Assembly (NCBI GenBank): GCA_903909435.1
Contig: CAIVVT010000210.1
Span: 1 to 60,657, forward strand
Length of the DNA: 60,657 bases
From: an uncultured Acidobacteriia bacterium
GTDB lineage: Bacteria; Acidobacteriota; Terriglobia; Bryobacterales; Bryobacteraceae
Direction: 5' to 3'
The position numbers and the translations under genes are program-made. Under the pieces are notes generated by a model that saw only the letters and a program-made list of their open reading frames with translations, was not told where the DNA came from and did no database searches. This document shows, in pieces, positions 23,298-31,435 of the stretch. How positions within the stretch are numbered: the stretch's first letter is position 1; each line of letters begins with the position of its first letter.

Positions 23298-24394
23298 GCC
23301 GGTGCTATGAACTCCTGAAAAACTTCGTTGGATAACAAGACTCCGCGCGGCGTCAGCTTGAGCCGCTGGCCGGTATCCGCGAGCAGTCCCGCCTCGATTA
23401 ACCGCGCGATGGGCTCCGCGAAGTGCAGCCGCTCCGCTGCGCTGGCTTCGACGCCCGCTGCCAATCGCAGCCCCACAAAGAACCGCTCCTCTTGGGGGAC
23501 GGCCGGCGTCTGCTCAACCCGTGCCGCCTCGCCCCGCTTCCAGCGCGCAACGTACTCCGCCACGCCCTCGCTATTCTGCCAGCGCAGGCCACCGTCGAGG
23601 CTGTGGGCATCCGCGCCGAATCCCAGATACGGCTCCAGCCGCCAGTACTTCAGGTTATGCCTCGACTCGTGTCCCGGCCGGGCGAAGTTCGAGATCTCGT
23701 AGCGGGGCAGACCGAGCTCGTCGAGCCGCTCCACCGCCTCCTCGTACAGCGCCACAGTGGTGTCCTCGTCGGGCGTCAGTCCTGCACCATAACGCACGCC
23801 GCCGAGCAGCATCTCCTGGCCCAGGCGGCTGTCCTCGTCGATCTCAAACATGTAGACCGAGACGTGCGGGGGATTGAGCCGCTCGACCCACTCGAGTGAC
23901 TCCCGCCAACTCGCGCGCGTCTGCGCCGGCAGCCCGGCGATCAGGTCCATGTTAATCTCTTCGATGCCGCACGAGCGCAACAGCGCCACGTCGCGTTCAA
24001 CGCCCCCGGCGGTGTGCTTGCGTCCCGTGCGCCGCAGTTCGTCCTCGACAAAGGACTGCACACCCAGGCTCACGCGATTGATTCCGAGCGAGCGCCACGC
24101 TTCCACCCGTCCACGCTCCAACGAACCCGGCGCGGCTTCGAGCGTCGCCTCCAGCCAGGGCTGTCCCGGCACCAGATCGAGCAGGCGCTCCAACGCGCTT
24201 ACGTCCATAGACGAAGGGGTGCCGCCGCCGAAATAGACCGTATCCGGACGCCAGGTCCAGTCCGCGCCCTGGATCTCGGCGCACAGCGCGTCCAGGTAAT
24301 CGCGCTCCAATTCGCGCGGGAACACGCCCGACGCGAAATTGCAGTAAGTGCATTTCTGCGCGCAAAAGGGCCATGAGATGTAGACGCCAGCCAT
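23282..24394 (-). CDS. hemW: Radical SAM heme chaperone HemW (oxygen-independent coproporphyrinogen oxidase homologue)
   Basis: 370 residues from ATG 24394. The radical-SAM cluster motif is C11-x3-C15-x2-C18 (FCAQKCTYC). It lacks the extra N-terminal part of true HemN, and FGGGTPSSMD, NRVSLGVQSF and NMDLIAGLP follow in family order, as in HemW. HemW proteins bind heme and deliver it to membrane proteins rather than oxidising coproporphyrinogen. An upstream in-frame TTG at 24406 would add MAEP; neither start has a clear Shine-Dalgarno. It stands between a frataxin-like gene and ltaE on one strand, with gaps of 15 nt or overlaps, which suggests one transcript. Confidence 0.9.
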   Translation of the reverse strand: MAGVYISWPFCAQKCTYCNFASGVFPRELERDYLDALCAEIQGADWTWRPDTVYFGGGTPSSMDVSALERLLDLVPGQPWLEATLEAAPGSLERGRVEAWRSLGINRVSLGVQSFVEDELRRTGRKHTAGGVERDVALLRSCGIEEINMDLIAGLPAQTRASWRESLEWVERLNPPHVSVYMFEIDEDSRLGQEMLLGGVRYGAGLTPDEDTTVALYEEAVERLDELGLPRYEISNFARPGHESRHNLKYWRLEPYLGFGADAHSLDGGLRWQNSEGVAEYVARWKRGEAARVEQTPAVPQEERFFVGLRLAAGVEASAAERLHFAEPIARLIEAGLLADTGQRLKLTPRGVLLSNEVFQEFIAPACPAN

Positions 24395-24409
24395 GGGTTC
24401 TGCCAAAAG

Positions 24410-24739
24410 TTACAGCTGAAACTCGGGCAGGCGTTTGGCGATTGCCCCCGCGATGAGTTGTTCCAGACTCTCGCCCGTGGCGGCCAGGACGAAGGCTGCG
24501 CGCTCCGCCTTCCAGTCCAGCTTGAAGCTCTGCACGTGCGCGGATACCCAGATTTGGCGCACGGGCGAATTCGGGCTGACGACGAACCGCTGCGGCGGAT
24601 CTTCAAACTCGACGGTCAGAGCCCCGCCGTTCATCTCCACGTCGAATTCGTAGTCATTGGACGCTTCCGCCAGCTTGTCGTAGAGCGCCGAAATCGATTC
24701 GTCCGATAAGCGTTGAAATTCCTGGTCTCCCAGCATCAC
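24410..24739 (-). CDS. cyaY: Frataxin/CyaY-like iron-binding protein
   Basis: 109 residues, the size of bacterial CyaY. It begins with an acidic helix (EFQRLSDESISALYDKLAEAS), as in the family where this face binds iron. The frataxin sheet follows: DYEFDVEMNGGALTVEFED, then RFVVSPNSPVRQIWVSA with the conserved Gln-x-Trp (QIW). It ends with an ESLEQLIAGAIAKRL helix. CyaY modulates Fe-S assembly on IscS/IscU. The direct neighbour is hemW, a heme- and Fe-S-dependent protein, so this three-gene unit links iron supply to heme handling. An ATG pair at 24739 and 24736 leaves the exact start open by one codon. Confidence 0.82.
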   Translation of the reverse strand: MMLGDQEFQRLSDESISALYDKLAEASNDYEFDVEMNGGALTVEFEDPPQRFVVSPNSPVRQIWVSAHVQSFKLDWKAERAAFVLAATGESLEQLIAGAIAKRLPEFQL

Positions 24740-24782
24740 CTTTTCAGTCTAAAGGAATGTCCCAAGGAGATTCGGTGAACCC

Positions 24783-26414
24783 ATGACAGCCTCTGATACG
24801 CTTTGTAGTGGTTGCAAGGAAAATTCCCTGGCATTGATGAAAACGCAGTGCATTCCGCATTCAAGCCTACCGGGGACCAGCGCGCTCTTCGCCGACTACC
24901 TCGCTGACTTCCAGCGGTTGAAGGGTTTCTACCGTCACGACCCAAACGATCCGGCTTCGATCCGCCGGGCCGCTTCCGAGGCAGAGATACCATTTGAACG
25001 CCGTCTGGCCGTGGTTTCGGCGTTGCGCCGCATCAATGGCGACTCACCCGCCCTCGACTTGCTCGCCACACCCGGCACTGTCGCGATCGTTACGGGCCAG
25101 CAGGTCGGGCTTTTCGGTGGGCCGGCATACACGTTATACAAGGCCTTGACCGCGTTGAAGCTGGCACAGCAGTTGAACGAACGGGGGATACCAGCGGTCC
25201 CGGTGTTCTGGCTGGCGACCGAAGACCACGACTTAGCCGAAACCGACCATTGCTGGCAGTTTGGCCTCGACCGGCGGCCAACTCGCCTCACTGCCCGGGT
25301 ACAGGGACTGGCGGGCCAGCCTGTCGGCTCCCAACTCCTCGACGCGGTGCCGCTGGACGACTTAAGGACCGTGCTCGACGGCCTGCCTTACGCCGACGAA
25401 GTAGTGGAGCGCGTGGCCGCCGCCTACCAGCCCGGTAGGACCATGGGCGAGGCGTTTCGCCACTTGCTGGCCGATCTTCTGGGCGGTCGGGGCCTCCTCT
25501 TCCTGGACCCGCTGGATCCGCAGATTCGTGAAATCGCCGCGCCATTCCTGCTGGAGGCGTTTGAGCGAACGGACGAACTCAGCGTAGCCGTGATCGCCCG
25601 GGATGCCGAATTGAAGGCGTCGGGGTACCACTCGCAAGTGCTGTTCGAGCAACAGAGCTCGCTCTTCCTGCGGATTGAGAATGGCCGGCGCATCGCCATG
25701 CGCCACCACGACGGGGCGTACTACCACGACACCCGGTGGTACGCTCCAGGCGAACTTACAGCCGATCCCGCAACGTTGTCCCCCAACGCCCTGCTGCGCC
25801 CGGTGATGCAGGATTACCTGCTACCGACTGCCGCCATCATCGGTGGGCCGGCTGAAATCGCCTACTTCGCCCAATCGGAGGCGCTGTACAGCCGCCTGCT
25901 GAAACGCATGCCGGTGATGGTGCCGCGCTCTGGCTTCACGCTGATCGACGCACGGGCCCACACTATGCTCGACCGCTTCGACCTGACGCTGCTGGACTGC
26001 TTCCAGCCCGAAGGCTTGCTGCGCGAGCGAATAGCCGCCAAGCTGCTGCCGGCGGACCTGCAGCGGGTGTTCGATACGACGAGCGCCGCGGTGATCGAAT
26101 CCACCGATCGTCTCTGCGAGTCGCTGGATGCGTTCGACCCGACACTCGGCGCGGCGATGCGCAAAAGCGCCGTCAAGATGCGGTACCAGCTTGAAAAGAA
26201 CCGGGGCAAGGCCGCGCGGGAAGCGTTGCGCCGCGAGAAGCGAATCACCGAAAACGCCGCACGCCTTTCCGGCCTGCTCTACCCCGAGCGCCACTTGCAG
26301 GAGCGCCTATACTCGTTCCTGCCATTCCTGGCGTGGCAGGGATTCGACTTGATCGACACGCTCTACGAGAACACCTACCGGACTTGTCCCGACCATTTGC
26401 TGCTGACTCTATGA
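24783..26414 (+). CDS. bshC: Bacillithiol biosynthesis cysteine-adding enzyme
   Basis: 543 residues, full length for BshC. It joins cysteine to glucosaminyl-malate, the last step of bacillithiol synthesis. Family marks are TVAIVTGQQVGLFGGPAYTLYKAL near residue 98, PVFWLATEDHDLAE near 138, LLRPVMQDYLLPTAAIIGGPAEIAYFAQ near 335, and a C-terminal coiled stretch with LYPERHLQERLYSFLPFL. AAGGAG at 24764-24769 precedes the ATG at 24783. An internal ATG at 24837 (MKTQCIPHSSLPG) matches the conserved start better and is a real alternative. BshA and BshB are not in the window. It is coupled by an ATGA overlap to the aldolase gene. Confidence 0.94.
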   Translation: MTASDTLCSGCKENSLALMKTQCIPHSSLPGTSALFADYLADFQRLKGFYRHDPNDPASIRRAASEAEIPFERRLAVVSALRRINGDSPALDLLATPGTVAIVTGQQVGLFGGPAYTLYKALTALKLAQQLNERGIPAVPVFWLATEDHDLAETDHCWQFGLDRRPTRLTARVQGLAGQPVGSQLLDAVPLDDLRTVLDGLPYADEVVERVAAAYQPGRTMGEAFRHLLADLLGGRGLLFLDPLDPQIREIAAPFLLEAFERTDELSVAVIARDAELKASGYHSQVLFEQQSSLFLRIENGRRIAMRHHDGAYYHDTRWYAPGELTADPATLSPNALLRPVMQDYLLPTAAIIGGPAEIAYFAQSEALYSRLLKRMPVMVPRSGFTLIDARAHTMLDRFDLTLLDCFQPEGLLRERIAAKLLPADLQRVFDTTSAAVIESTDRLCESLDAFDPTLGAAMRKSAVKMRYQLEKNRGKAAREALRREKRITENAARLSGLLYPERHLQERLYSFLPFLAWQGFDLIDTLYENTYRTCPDHLLLTL

Positions 26415-27175
26415 AACCCAACACCGTCAAACAGGCTCTGCTCGAAGGCCGCGTCCAACTCGGCACCGGCTTCTGGCAATTTCGATCGGAGGACGCACTG
26501 CGCACTCTGGCGGCCGCCGGCTTCGACTGGGCTTTCATCGACACCGAGCACGGCAATTTCAGCATCGAGACGATCCAGGACCTGACCCGCATTGCGGTCC
26601 GAACGGGCATCAGCCCGATCATTCGCGTCGGCGAGTTGCAGTACACGCTGGTCGCGCGCGCACTCGATTGCGGTGCGGAGGGCATCATCTTCCCGCGCGT
26701 GGAGGATCCAGCCCTGCTCGAGAAGGCCGTCAGTTGGACCAAGTTCCCGCCGCTGGGCGTACGCGGCTGCGGGATTGGCGCGTTCAATTTCGACTTCGAG
26801 CCGGTGTCGATTCCGCAGATCGTCGAGCACGGCAACGCGCACAGCATGGTGGTCCTGCAGATCGAGACAAAGCGGGCATTTGAGGCCTGCGACGAGTTGC
26901 TCTCCGTTCCCAACATCGACGCCGTGCTGGTGGGGCCGGTGGACCTGTCTATCAGCCTGGGGATTCCCGGACAGTTCGACAACCCGTTGCTCATCGACAT
27001 CGTAGAGAAGATCGTTGACGCCTGCCGCCGCCACGGGATAGCGCCCGGAATCCAGAATCGCGACCTCAAAATGGCCAGGTTCTGGCGCGAGCACGGCATG
27101 TTGTTCCTGGGCTGCAGCAACGAGACCTCGATGCTCTACGACCGGGCGCGCGAGATCACTTCGGCACTGCGCTGA
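26411..27175 (+). CDS. HpcH/HpaI-family class II aldolase
   Basis: 254 residues from ATG 26411, which overlaps the bshC stop as ATGA. It is a metal-dependent pyruvate-type aldolase of the 4-hydroxy-2-oxoheptanedioate/2-keto-3-deoxy-L-rhamnonate group. Marks are VQLGTGFWQF, the catalytic-base region FIDTEHGNFS, the substrate Arg in IIRVGE, the metal-site regions around GAEGIIFPRVED and QIETKRAFEAC, and VGPVDLSISLG. Relatives cleave 2-keto-3-deoxy sugar acids, which would suit the sugar-acid genes elsewhere in the window, but the substrate is unproven. A longer frame from 26333 overlaps bshC and is not supported. Confidence 0.88.
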   Translation: MKPNTVKQALLEGRVQLGTGFWQFRSEDALRTLAAAGFDWAFIDTEHGNFSIETIQDLTRIAVRTGISPIIRVGELQYTLVARALDCGAEGIIFPRVEDPALLEKAVSWTKFPPLGVRGCGIGAFNFDFEPVSIPQIVEHGNAHSMVVLQIETKRAFEACDELLSVPNIDAVLVGPVDLSISLGIPGQFDNPLLIDIVEKIVDACRRHGIAPGIQNRDLKMARFWREHGMLFLGCSNETSMLYDRAREITSALR

Positions 27176-27278
27176 AGTTTCATGGGCGACCCCGGCAAGA
27201 GTCCCGAAGTGATAGTCTAAAACGGCTGTCTGCTGGCCGCAGGCTGGCGCACGCGATTCTTGGCCGCTCCCTGCACTT

Positions 27279-28187
27279 ATGAAACTCCACGCAATCCTCT
27301 GTCTGATCTCGATGGCGTCGCTCGCCGTTTTCCCCTCTATGCTGCTCGCCCAGGAGCACAAGGCCATGTCGCTTTGGCCGAAGGGCGCGCCGGGCGAGAA
27401 GGGCGACATCGGCGCCGAGTCCGACATGACCAAGCCGGGCGAAGACAAAGACGGCAAGCGGGTGATCCGGCTGGGCAACGTCACCAACCCGACACTCACG
27501 GTCTACAAGCCGGCGGCTGGCAAGGACACCGGAGCGGCCGTGGTCGTCTTCCCCGGCGGCGGCTACCACATCCTGGCCATGGACCTCGAAGGCACGGAGC
27601 TTTGCGAGTGGTTCAATTCGATCGGCGTAACGGGCATCCTGGTAAAGTACCGCGTGCCGGCGCAGCCCGATTCGCCGCGCGGGATGGCACCGCTGCAGGA
27701 CGCACAACGCGCGCTGCGGCTGGCCCGCTCGCACGCGGCTGAATGGCACATCGACCCCGCGCGCATCGGCGTAATGGGCTTCTCGGCCGGCGGGCACCTT
27801 GCGGCGCTGGTGAGCACAAATTACGACAAGCTCGCGTACGAATCCGTCGATGCCGCTGACGCCGCCAGCGCGCGGCCCGACTTTGCGATGCTGATCTATC
27901 CTGCATATCTGACTGGCGACAAAGAGATGATGACCGTGTCGCCGGGGCTGCCCGTTTCGGCCAAGACTCCGCCGACGCTGCTGATCCAGGCCGAGGACGA
28001 TGGCGTCCCGGTGGAAGGCAGCCTGGTTTACTACCGCGCATTGAAGAACGCTAAAGTACCGGCCGAGATGCACCTCTACCCAGCGGGCGGGCACGGCTAC
28101 GGGCTGCGGTCCCCGGTGGCTCCGCTGAACACCTGGCCCAGGCGCGCGGAAGAGTGGATGCGGGCCTCTGGGTTGCTGGCGAACTAA
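27279..28187 (+). CDS. Exported alpha/beta-hydrolase (BD-FAE/acetylxylan-esterase-like)
   Basis: 302 residues with a Sec signal (1-24, cleavage likely after LLAQ). The MSLWPKGAPG opening of the mature part recurs in the sugar-esterase branch. An oxyanion-type FPGGGYHILA lies near 91-100. The nucleophile elbow is GFSAG with S169, and the acid and His are likely in QAEDDGVP and GGHGYGL. Relatives remove acetyl or aryl groups from carbohydrates or act as general esterases. It is a single gene downstream of the aldolase, with a 103-nt gap. Confidence 0.85.
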   Translation: MKLHAILCLISMASLAVFPSMLLAQEHKAMSLWPKGAPGEKGDIGAESDMTKPGEDKDGKRVIRLGNVTNPTLTVYKPAAGKDTGAAVVVFPGGGYHILAMDLEGTELCEWFNSIGVTGILVKYRVPAQPDSPRGMAPLQDAQRALRLARSHAAEWHIDPARIGVMGFSAGGHLAALVSTNYDKLAYESVDAADAASARPDFAMLIYPAYLTGDKEMMTVSPGLPVSAKTPPTLLIQAEDDGVPVEGSLVYYRALKNAKVPAEMHLYPAGGHGYGLRSPVAPLNTWPRRAEEWMRASGLLAN

Positions 28188-28202
28188 CTTATCGCACCAT
28201 GG

Positions 28203-28257
28203 AGCCGCGATTGCGGCTGCGGAGCGAGCCGCGCCGCCGTGCAGGGCGCGCGCGCCC
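28203..28257. repeat. Two short GC-rich palindromes between genes
   Basis: AGCCGC-GATT-GCGGCT at 28203-28218 and the 14-bp perfect palindrome GGGCGCGCGCGCCC at 28244-28257 fill most of the 89-nt gap between the hydrolase and amidohydrolase genes. They may end transcription of the first gene. They share only the GC-rich style of the larger palindrome family. Confidence 0.35.
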
Positions 28258-28276
28258 GCTATACTCGTAAAATCCC

Positions 28277-29356
28277 ATGAAGGTCCTCGTTCTCGTTTTG
28301 CTCGCCGCACCCCTTGCCAGCGCGCAGTCGGTCACCGTTGAAGAGTACTCGCCGAAGTCTTCGCTGGTCGTGCCTCAGCACCCCAAAACGCGCGCGAAAT
28401 ACCCCTTCGTCGACGTACACAACCATCAGGGCTTTCCGGCTTCGCCAGAGCGCTATCAGCAACTCGTGACCGACATGGACTCGATCAACCTGCAGATCAT
28501 GGTGAACCTGAGCGGCGGCTCGGGCGACCGGCTCAAGCAGGCCGTGGCTTCCTCCCGGGCCGCTGCGCCCGGTCGCTTCGCCGTCTTCGCCAACCTCAAT
28601 TTCAGCGGCATTGATGAGCCCGGCTACGGACACAAACTCGCCGTTCAATTCGAGGAAGACGTGAAGAATGGCGCGGCGGGCTTGAAGATCTTCAAGAACT
28701 TTGGCATGGACGTACGCGACTCGAAAGGGCAGCGCGTGCATGTGGACGATCCGCGCTTCGACGAGGTCTTCGAGACCTGCGCGCGCTTGAAAGTGCCCGT
28801 CCTGATCCACACTGCCGATCCAAAGCAGTTTTGGGAGCCCTGGGATAAGTACAACGAACGCTGGCTGGAGTTGAAGGAGATCCCGTCCCGCCGGCGTTCG
28901 GCAGAGGCCACCGCACCTTGGGAAACGCTGATCGCCGAGCAGCACGCGCTGTTTCGCAGACATCCGAAGACCACGTTCATCGACGCGCATCTGGGCTGGC
29001 TGGGCGGGGATCTGGCGGCTCTCGGGAAACTGCTCGACGAGTGCCCGAACGTCTACACGGAGATCGGTGCGGTGCTGGCGGAACTCGGGCGGCAGCCGCG
29101 CTTCGCGCACCAGTGGTTCATCAAGTACCAGGACCGGGTGTTGTTCGGCAAAGACAGCTGGAAACCGCAGGAATACTACACCTACTTTCAAGTCCTCGAG
29201 ACGGCCGACGACTACTTCAACTACTATCGCCGCCGCCACGCATTCTGGCAGATGTACGGGCTCGAGTTGCCCGACGATGTACTCAGGAAGCTCTACTACA
29301 AGAACGCGCTGAAGGTGGTCCCGAGTCTGGACCGCTCGGCGTTTCCGAAGAATTGA
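28277..29356 (+). CDS. Exported amidohydrolase-2 family TIM-barrel hydrolase
   Basis: 359 residues with a signal peptide (MKVLVLVLLAAPLASAQS). The barrel starts with the metal-binding H-x-H in VDVHNHQGFPAS, carries the second His region in PVLIHTADPKQFWEP, a third at FIDAHLGWLGGD, and the Asp region in VLFGKDSW. This is the amidohydrolase_2 group (decarboxylases and lactonases such as AMSD or LigI). Substrate unknown. A 30-nt gap separates it from the peptidase gene downstream, so co-transcription is likely. Confidence 0.85.
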   Translation: MKVLVLVLLAAPLASAQSVTVEEYSPKSSLVVPQHPKTRAKYPFVDVHNHQGFPASPERYQQLVTDMDSINLQIMVNLSGGSGDRLKQAVASSRAAAPGRFAVFANLNFSGIDEPGYGHKLAVQFEEDVKNGAAGLKIFKNFGMDVRDSKGQRVHVDDPRFDEVFETCARLKVPVLIHTADPKQFWEPWDKYNERWLELKEIPSRRRSAEATAPWETLIAEQHALFRRHPKTTFIDAHLGWLGGDLAALGKLLDECPNVYTEIGAVLAELGRQPRFAHQWFIKYQDRVLFGKDSWKPQEYYTYFQVLETADDYFNYYRRRHAFWQMYGLELPDDVLRKLYYKNALKVVPSLDRSAFPKN

Positions 29357-29386
29357 GAGACAGAAAGCAGTGAGGAGACGTTCAAA

Positions 29387-30076
29387 ATGCTGACACCGCT
29401 GGTGCCCGTCAACCTGCCGTCGATCTACAACGGACAACCGCTTCCCGCGCGCATGGCCCGGGCATCGAAGGACTTCGCTGCGGCCCTCGCCGACCTCTCC
29501 GCGAGGCTGCCGAAATTGCGCTGGAGCGATCTGTTCCGCAGCTACGAGATGCAGAAGCAGGCGAACCTGGACTACCTGCAGGGCCGCAAGAAAGCCTTCA
29601 GCCCACCCGCCGGCGGCAGCCTGCACGAGGCGGGACGCGCCATGGACATCGATCTCTCCACGATCGGGATGAGCCTGGCCGACTTCTGGGCGTATCTCAA
29701 GCCGCTCGGCATGGTCCCGATCATCGCGCAGCCAAATCCCGGGACGAGCGAAGCGTGGCACTTCGAGTTCCGCGGCAGCCATCAACTCGTCTACGACTAC
29801 GCGGCGGCCGGACATGTGCGCGCCGATATCAGCCCCTACAAGCAGGCAGCGGTCAGCGCGATCCTGGGGCTCGGCATTCACGTGGATCAGGTGAAGGACC
29901 AGAATGTCGCGCTGGTGCAGAGCGCCCTCATCCGGCTGGGCTACGATCCGGGGCCGATCGACGGCGATCCGGGCGGGCGCACGGTCGCTGCGCTGCAGCA
30001 GGCGGGAGCCACGCTCGACACGGCGGAAGGGGTGCTTGCGCCGCGACTGCAGGAGACGTTCCCGCAGGAGTTCTAA
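29387..30076 (+). CDS. M15-type D-Ala-D-Ala carboxypeptidase-like protein with a degenerate peptidoglycan-binding tail
   Basis: 229 residues. The zinc and catalytic set of the M15/VanY fold is visible: H80 and D87 in SLHEAGRAMDID, and E122 and H125 in EAWHFEF, preceded by RSYEMQ. The last ~70 residues (VALVQSALIRLGYDPGPIDGDPGGRTVAALQ) look like a peptidoglycan-binding type 1 domain that has lost part of its repeat. No signal peptide is visible, which is odd for a cell-wall enzyme; phage endolysins of this type also lack one, but no phage gene is nearby. It is followed by two stem-loop terminators. Confidence 0.8.
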   Translation: MLTPLVPVNLPSIYNGQPLPARMARASKDFAAALADLSARLPKLRWSDLFRSYEMQKQANLDYLQGRKKAFSPPAGGSLHEAGRAMDIDLSTIGMSLADFWAYLKPLGMVPIIAQPNPGTSEAWHFEFRGSHQLVYDYAAAGHVRADISPYKQAAVSAILGLGIHVDQVKDQNVALVQSALIRLGYDPGPIDGDPGGRTVAALQQAGATLDTAEGVLAPRLQETFPQEF

Positions 30077-30100
30077 GCGGCCTGTTTCTGGCAGGAAATC

Positions 30101-30126
30101 GAGAACCGCCAATTCTGGCGGTTCTC
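30101..30126. terminator. Stem-loop terminator, first of two
   Basis: GAGAACCGCC and GGCGGTTCTC form a perfect 10-bp stem with a 6-nt loop, followed by AAAATTTT on the plus strand. It stands 24 nt after the peptidase stop. Confidence 0.75.
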
Positions 30127-30161
30127 AAAATTTTCCCCTTATAAATCAATAGGTTGAAAGA

Positions 30162-30193
30162 CCAAACCGCGAAAATTAGCGGTTTGGCTTTTT
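30162..30193. terminator. Stem-loop terminator, second of two, probably bidirectional
   Basis: CCAAACCGC and GCGGTTTGG form a perfect 9-bp stem around GAAAATTA, followed by CTTTTT on the plus strand and by TCTTT on the minus strand. It lies between the convergent peptidase and DUF362 genes and can serve both. Confidence 0.8.
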
Positions 30194-30228
30194 GAGGCGC
30201 TCCGGCAACCACGGAAAACCGTGTGAAA

Positions 30229-31311
30229 TCAGCCCACGATCGGGTTGCTGCCACATTCAAGCGCGGGCCCCATCCACAGCAATTCCTGCCCGTGATCGGA
30301 GTGGAGTTTGTACGCCGTCGGGAACATCCCGAACGAGCCGACCCGTATGTCGATCAGGCTGGCGTCGTACTGGCCCAACCCCGCTTGCCAGCAATAATTC
30401 AGGTACCCAACAGTCGTCGGATCGACGCCCATCACATCCAGGCCGACACGGTCGAGCGCGACCAGATCGGTGGAGGCCAGGGCTACGTGAGAAGGCACTG
30501 CCGTCCCGGTCGTCGGACCGTCCCCCTCCATCCCTTCGAAACCGTCGATGACCCCCAGGTCCCAGAATGGCCGCTGCTTCTGCGCGTTGAGGAACATATC
30601 GAAGTTGCTGACGCGCACGCCCTCGTGGAACTTCCGCTTGTCGCTCCAAGCCGGGTTGTCGCCGGGGGCATGCAGCGGCGCGCCCATCACCATGTTCTTC
30701 ACCGTCATGGTGGCCACGACGACGTTGTGCGTCTTCAACATGGCCAGGGAGATGATGAACGCGGAGGGATCGAACAGCCGCGCCGCCAGGCGAACCGGCG
30801 TGACGTGGGTGTCCCGGTCGGTAACTTGCAGGACTTTGTACAGGCCCTCTTCGTGGAAGCAAACCAGACGCACGTCGCGCGGGCTGTAGTCGCGGATGAG
30901 TTGGGTATAGCCGAGCGTAGAGTAGCCCGTCGGGGTGTCCAGCGCCGAACCCTCGCCGATCACGATGGGTCCACGGAAATGCTGCACCACGAAGTCGAGC
31001 ACCGCGCGCAGGGCGTCCGGGTGCGTGACGGCGAGCGGGTAATTGTAATCGACGACGTTTGGCTTGATCAGGACGGAACTCTTGCCGGTGAGCGCCGGCA
31101 AGATCTGATCCTCAAGCGCCATGAGCGCCTTGTAGACATTCTCGTAGCGCTTCTCTCCCGGGACGAGCGAAACGACGGAGCGCCCGGCATAGGGGTCGAT
31201 GGAGGGGTTGCTGGGCACGCCCTTGTCGCGCGGCGGCTTCTGTCCCGCCGCAGCCACGGAACTCGCGGCAGCGGCCATCAACAGGTTTCTACGAGAGAAT
31301 CTGATCCCCAT
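30229..31311 (-). CDS. Tat-exported DUF362 domain protein
   Basis: 360 residues from ATG 31311. The N-terminus MGIRFSRRNLLMAAAASSVAAAG is a twin-arginine signal. The body matches DUF362: SVLIKPNVVDYN near residue 84, IVIGEGSAL near 122, then SLAMLKTHNVVVATMTVKNMVMG near 198 and ALASTDLVALDRVGLDVMG near 292. The domain is frequent in anaerobes and acidobacteria, often beside ferredoxin modules, but its reaction is unknown. There are no clustered cysteines here. The frame runs on upstream to 31479, but that part crosses a hairpin and lacks resemblance, so the Tat start is preferred. Confidence 0.88.
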   Translation of the reverse strand: MGIRFSRRNLLMAAAASSVAAAGQKPPRDKGVPSNPSIDPYAGRSVVSLVPGEKRYENVYKALMALEDQILPALTGKSSVLIKPNVVDYNYPLAVTHPDALRAVLDFVVQHFRGPIVIGEGSALDTPTGYSTLGYTQLIRDYSPRDVRLVCFHEEGLYKVLQVTDRDTHVTPVRLAARLFDPSAFIISLAMLKTHNVVVATMTVKNMVMGAPLHAPGDNPAWSDKRKFHEGVRVSNFDMFLNAQKQRPFWDLGVIDGFEGMEGDGPTTGTAVPSHVALASTDLVALDRVGLDVMGVDPTTVGYLNYCWQAGLGQYDASLIDIRVGSFGMFPTAYKLHSDHGQELLWMGPALECGSNPIVG

Positions 31312-31353
31312 ATCCGAAAACTCTATCACGTCGAATACTGGAATACCGCCATG

Positions 31354-31381
31354 TGTGGCGCACGCGGAAGCGTGCGCCACA
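31354..31381. repeat. Perfect 12-bp hairpin with a GGAA loop
   Basis: TGTGGCGCACGC and GCGTGCGCCACA enclose GGAA, a GNRA-type tetraloop. It lies in the 124-nt gap between the aminotransferase gene (minus, ending at 31436) and the DUF362 gene (minus, starting at 31311). No T-run follows. It could be an RNA-stabilising or transcription-slowing hairpin, or a second small dispersed repeat. Confidence 0.6.
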
Positions 31382-31435
31382 ATCTGCGCCAGAATGTGCG
31401 GAATTCGGGGGGGTGGGTGACTTTCTACCGACGGC

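Noticed and set aside
28259..30112. 617-residue open frame on the minus strand across the amidohydrolase and peptidase genes
   Set aside because: It is antisense to two genes with clear catalytic motifs and signal peptide; its translation is rich in Arg, Val and His without any family pattern, as expected for GC-rich codon shadows.
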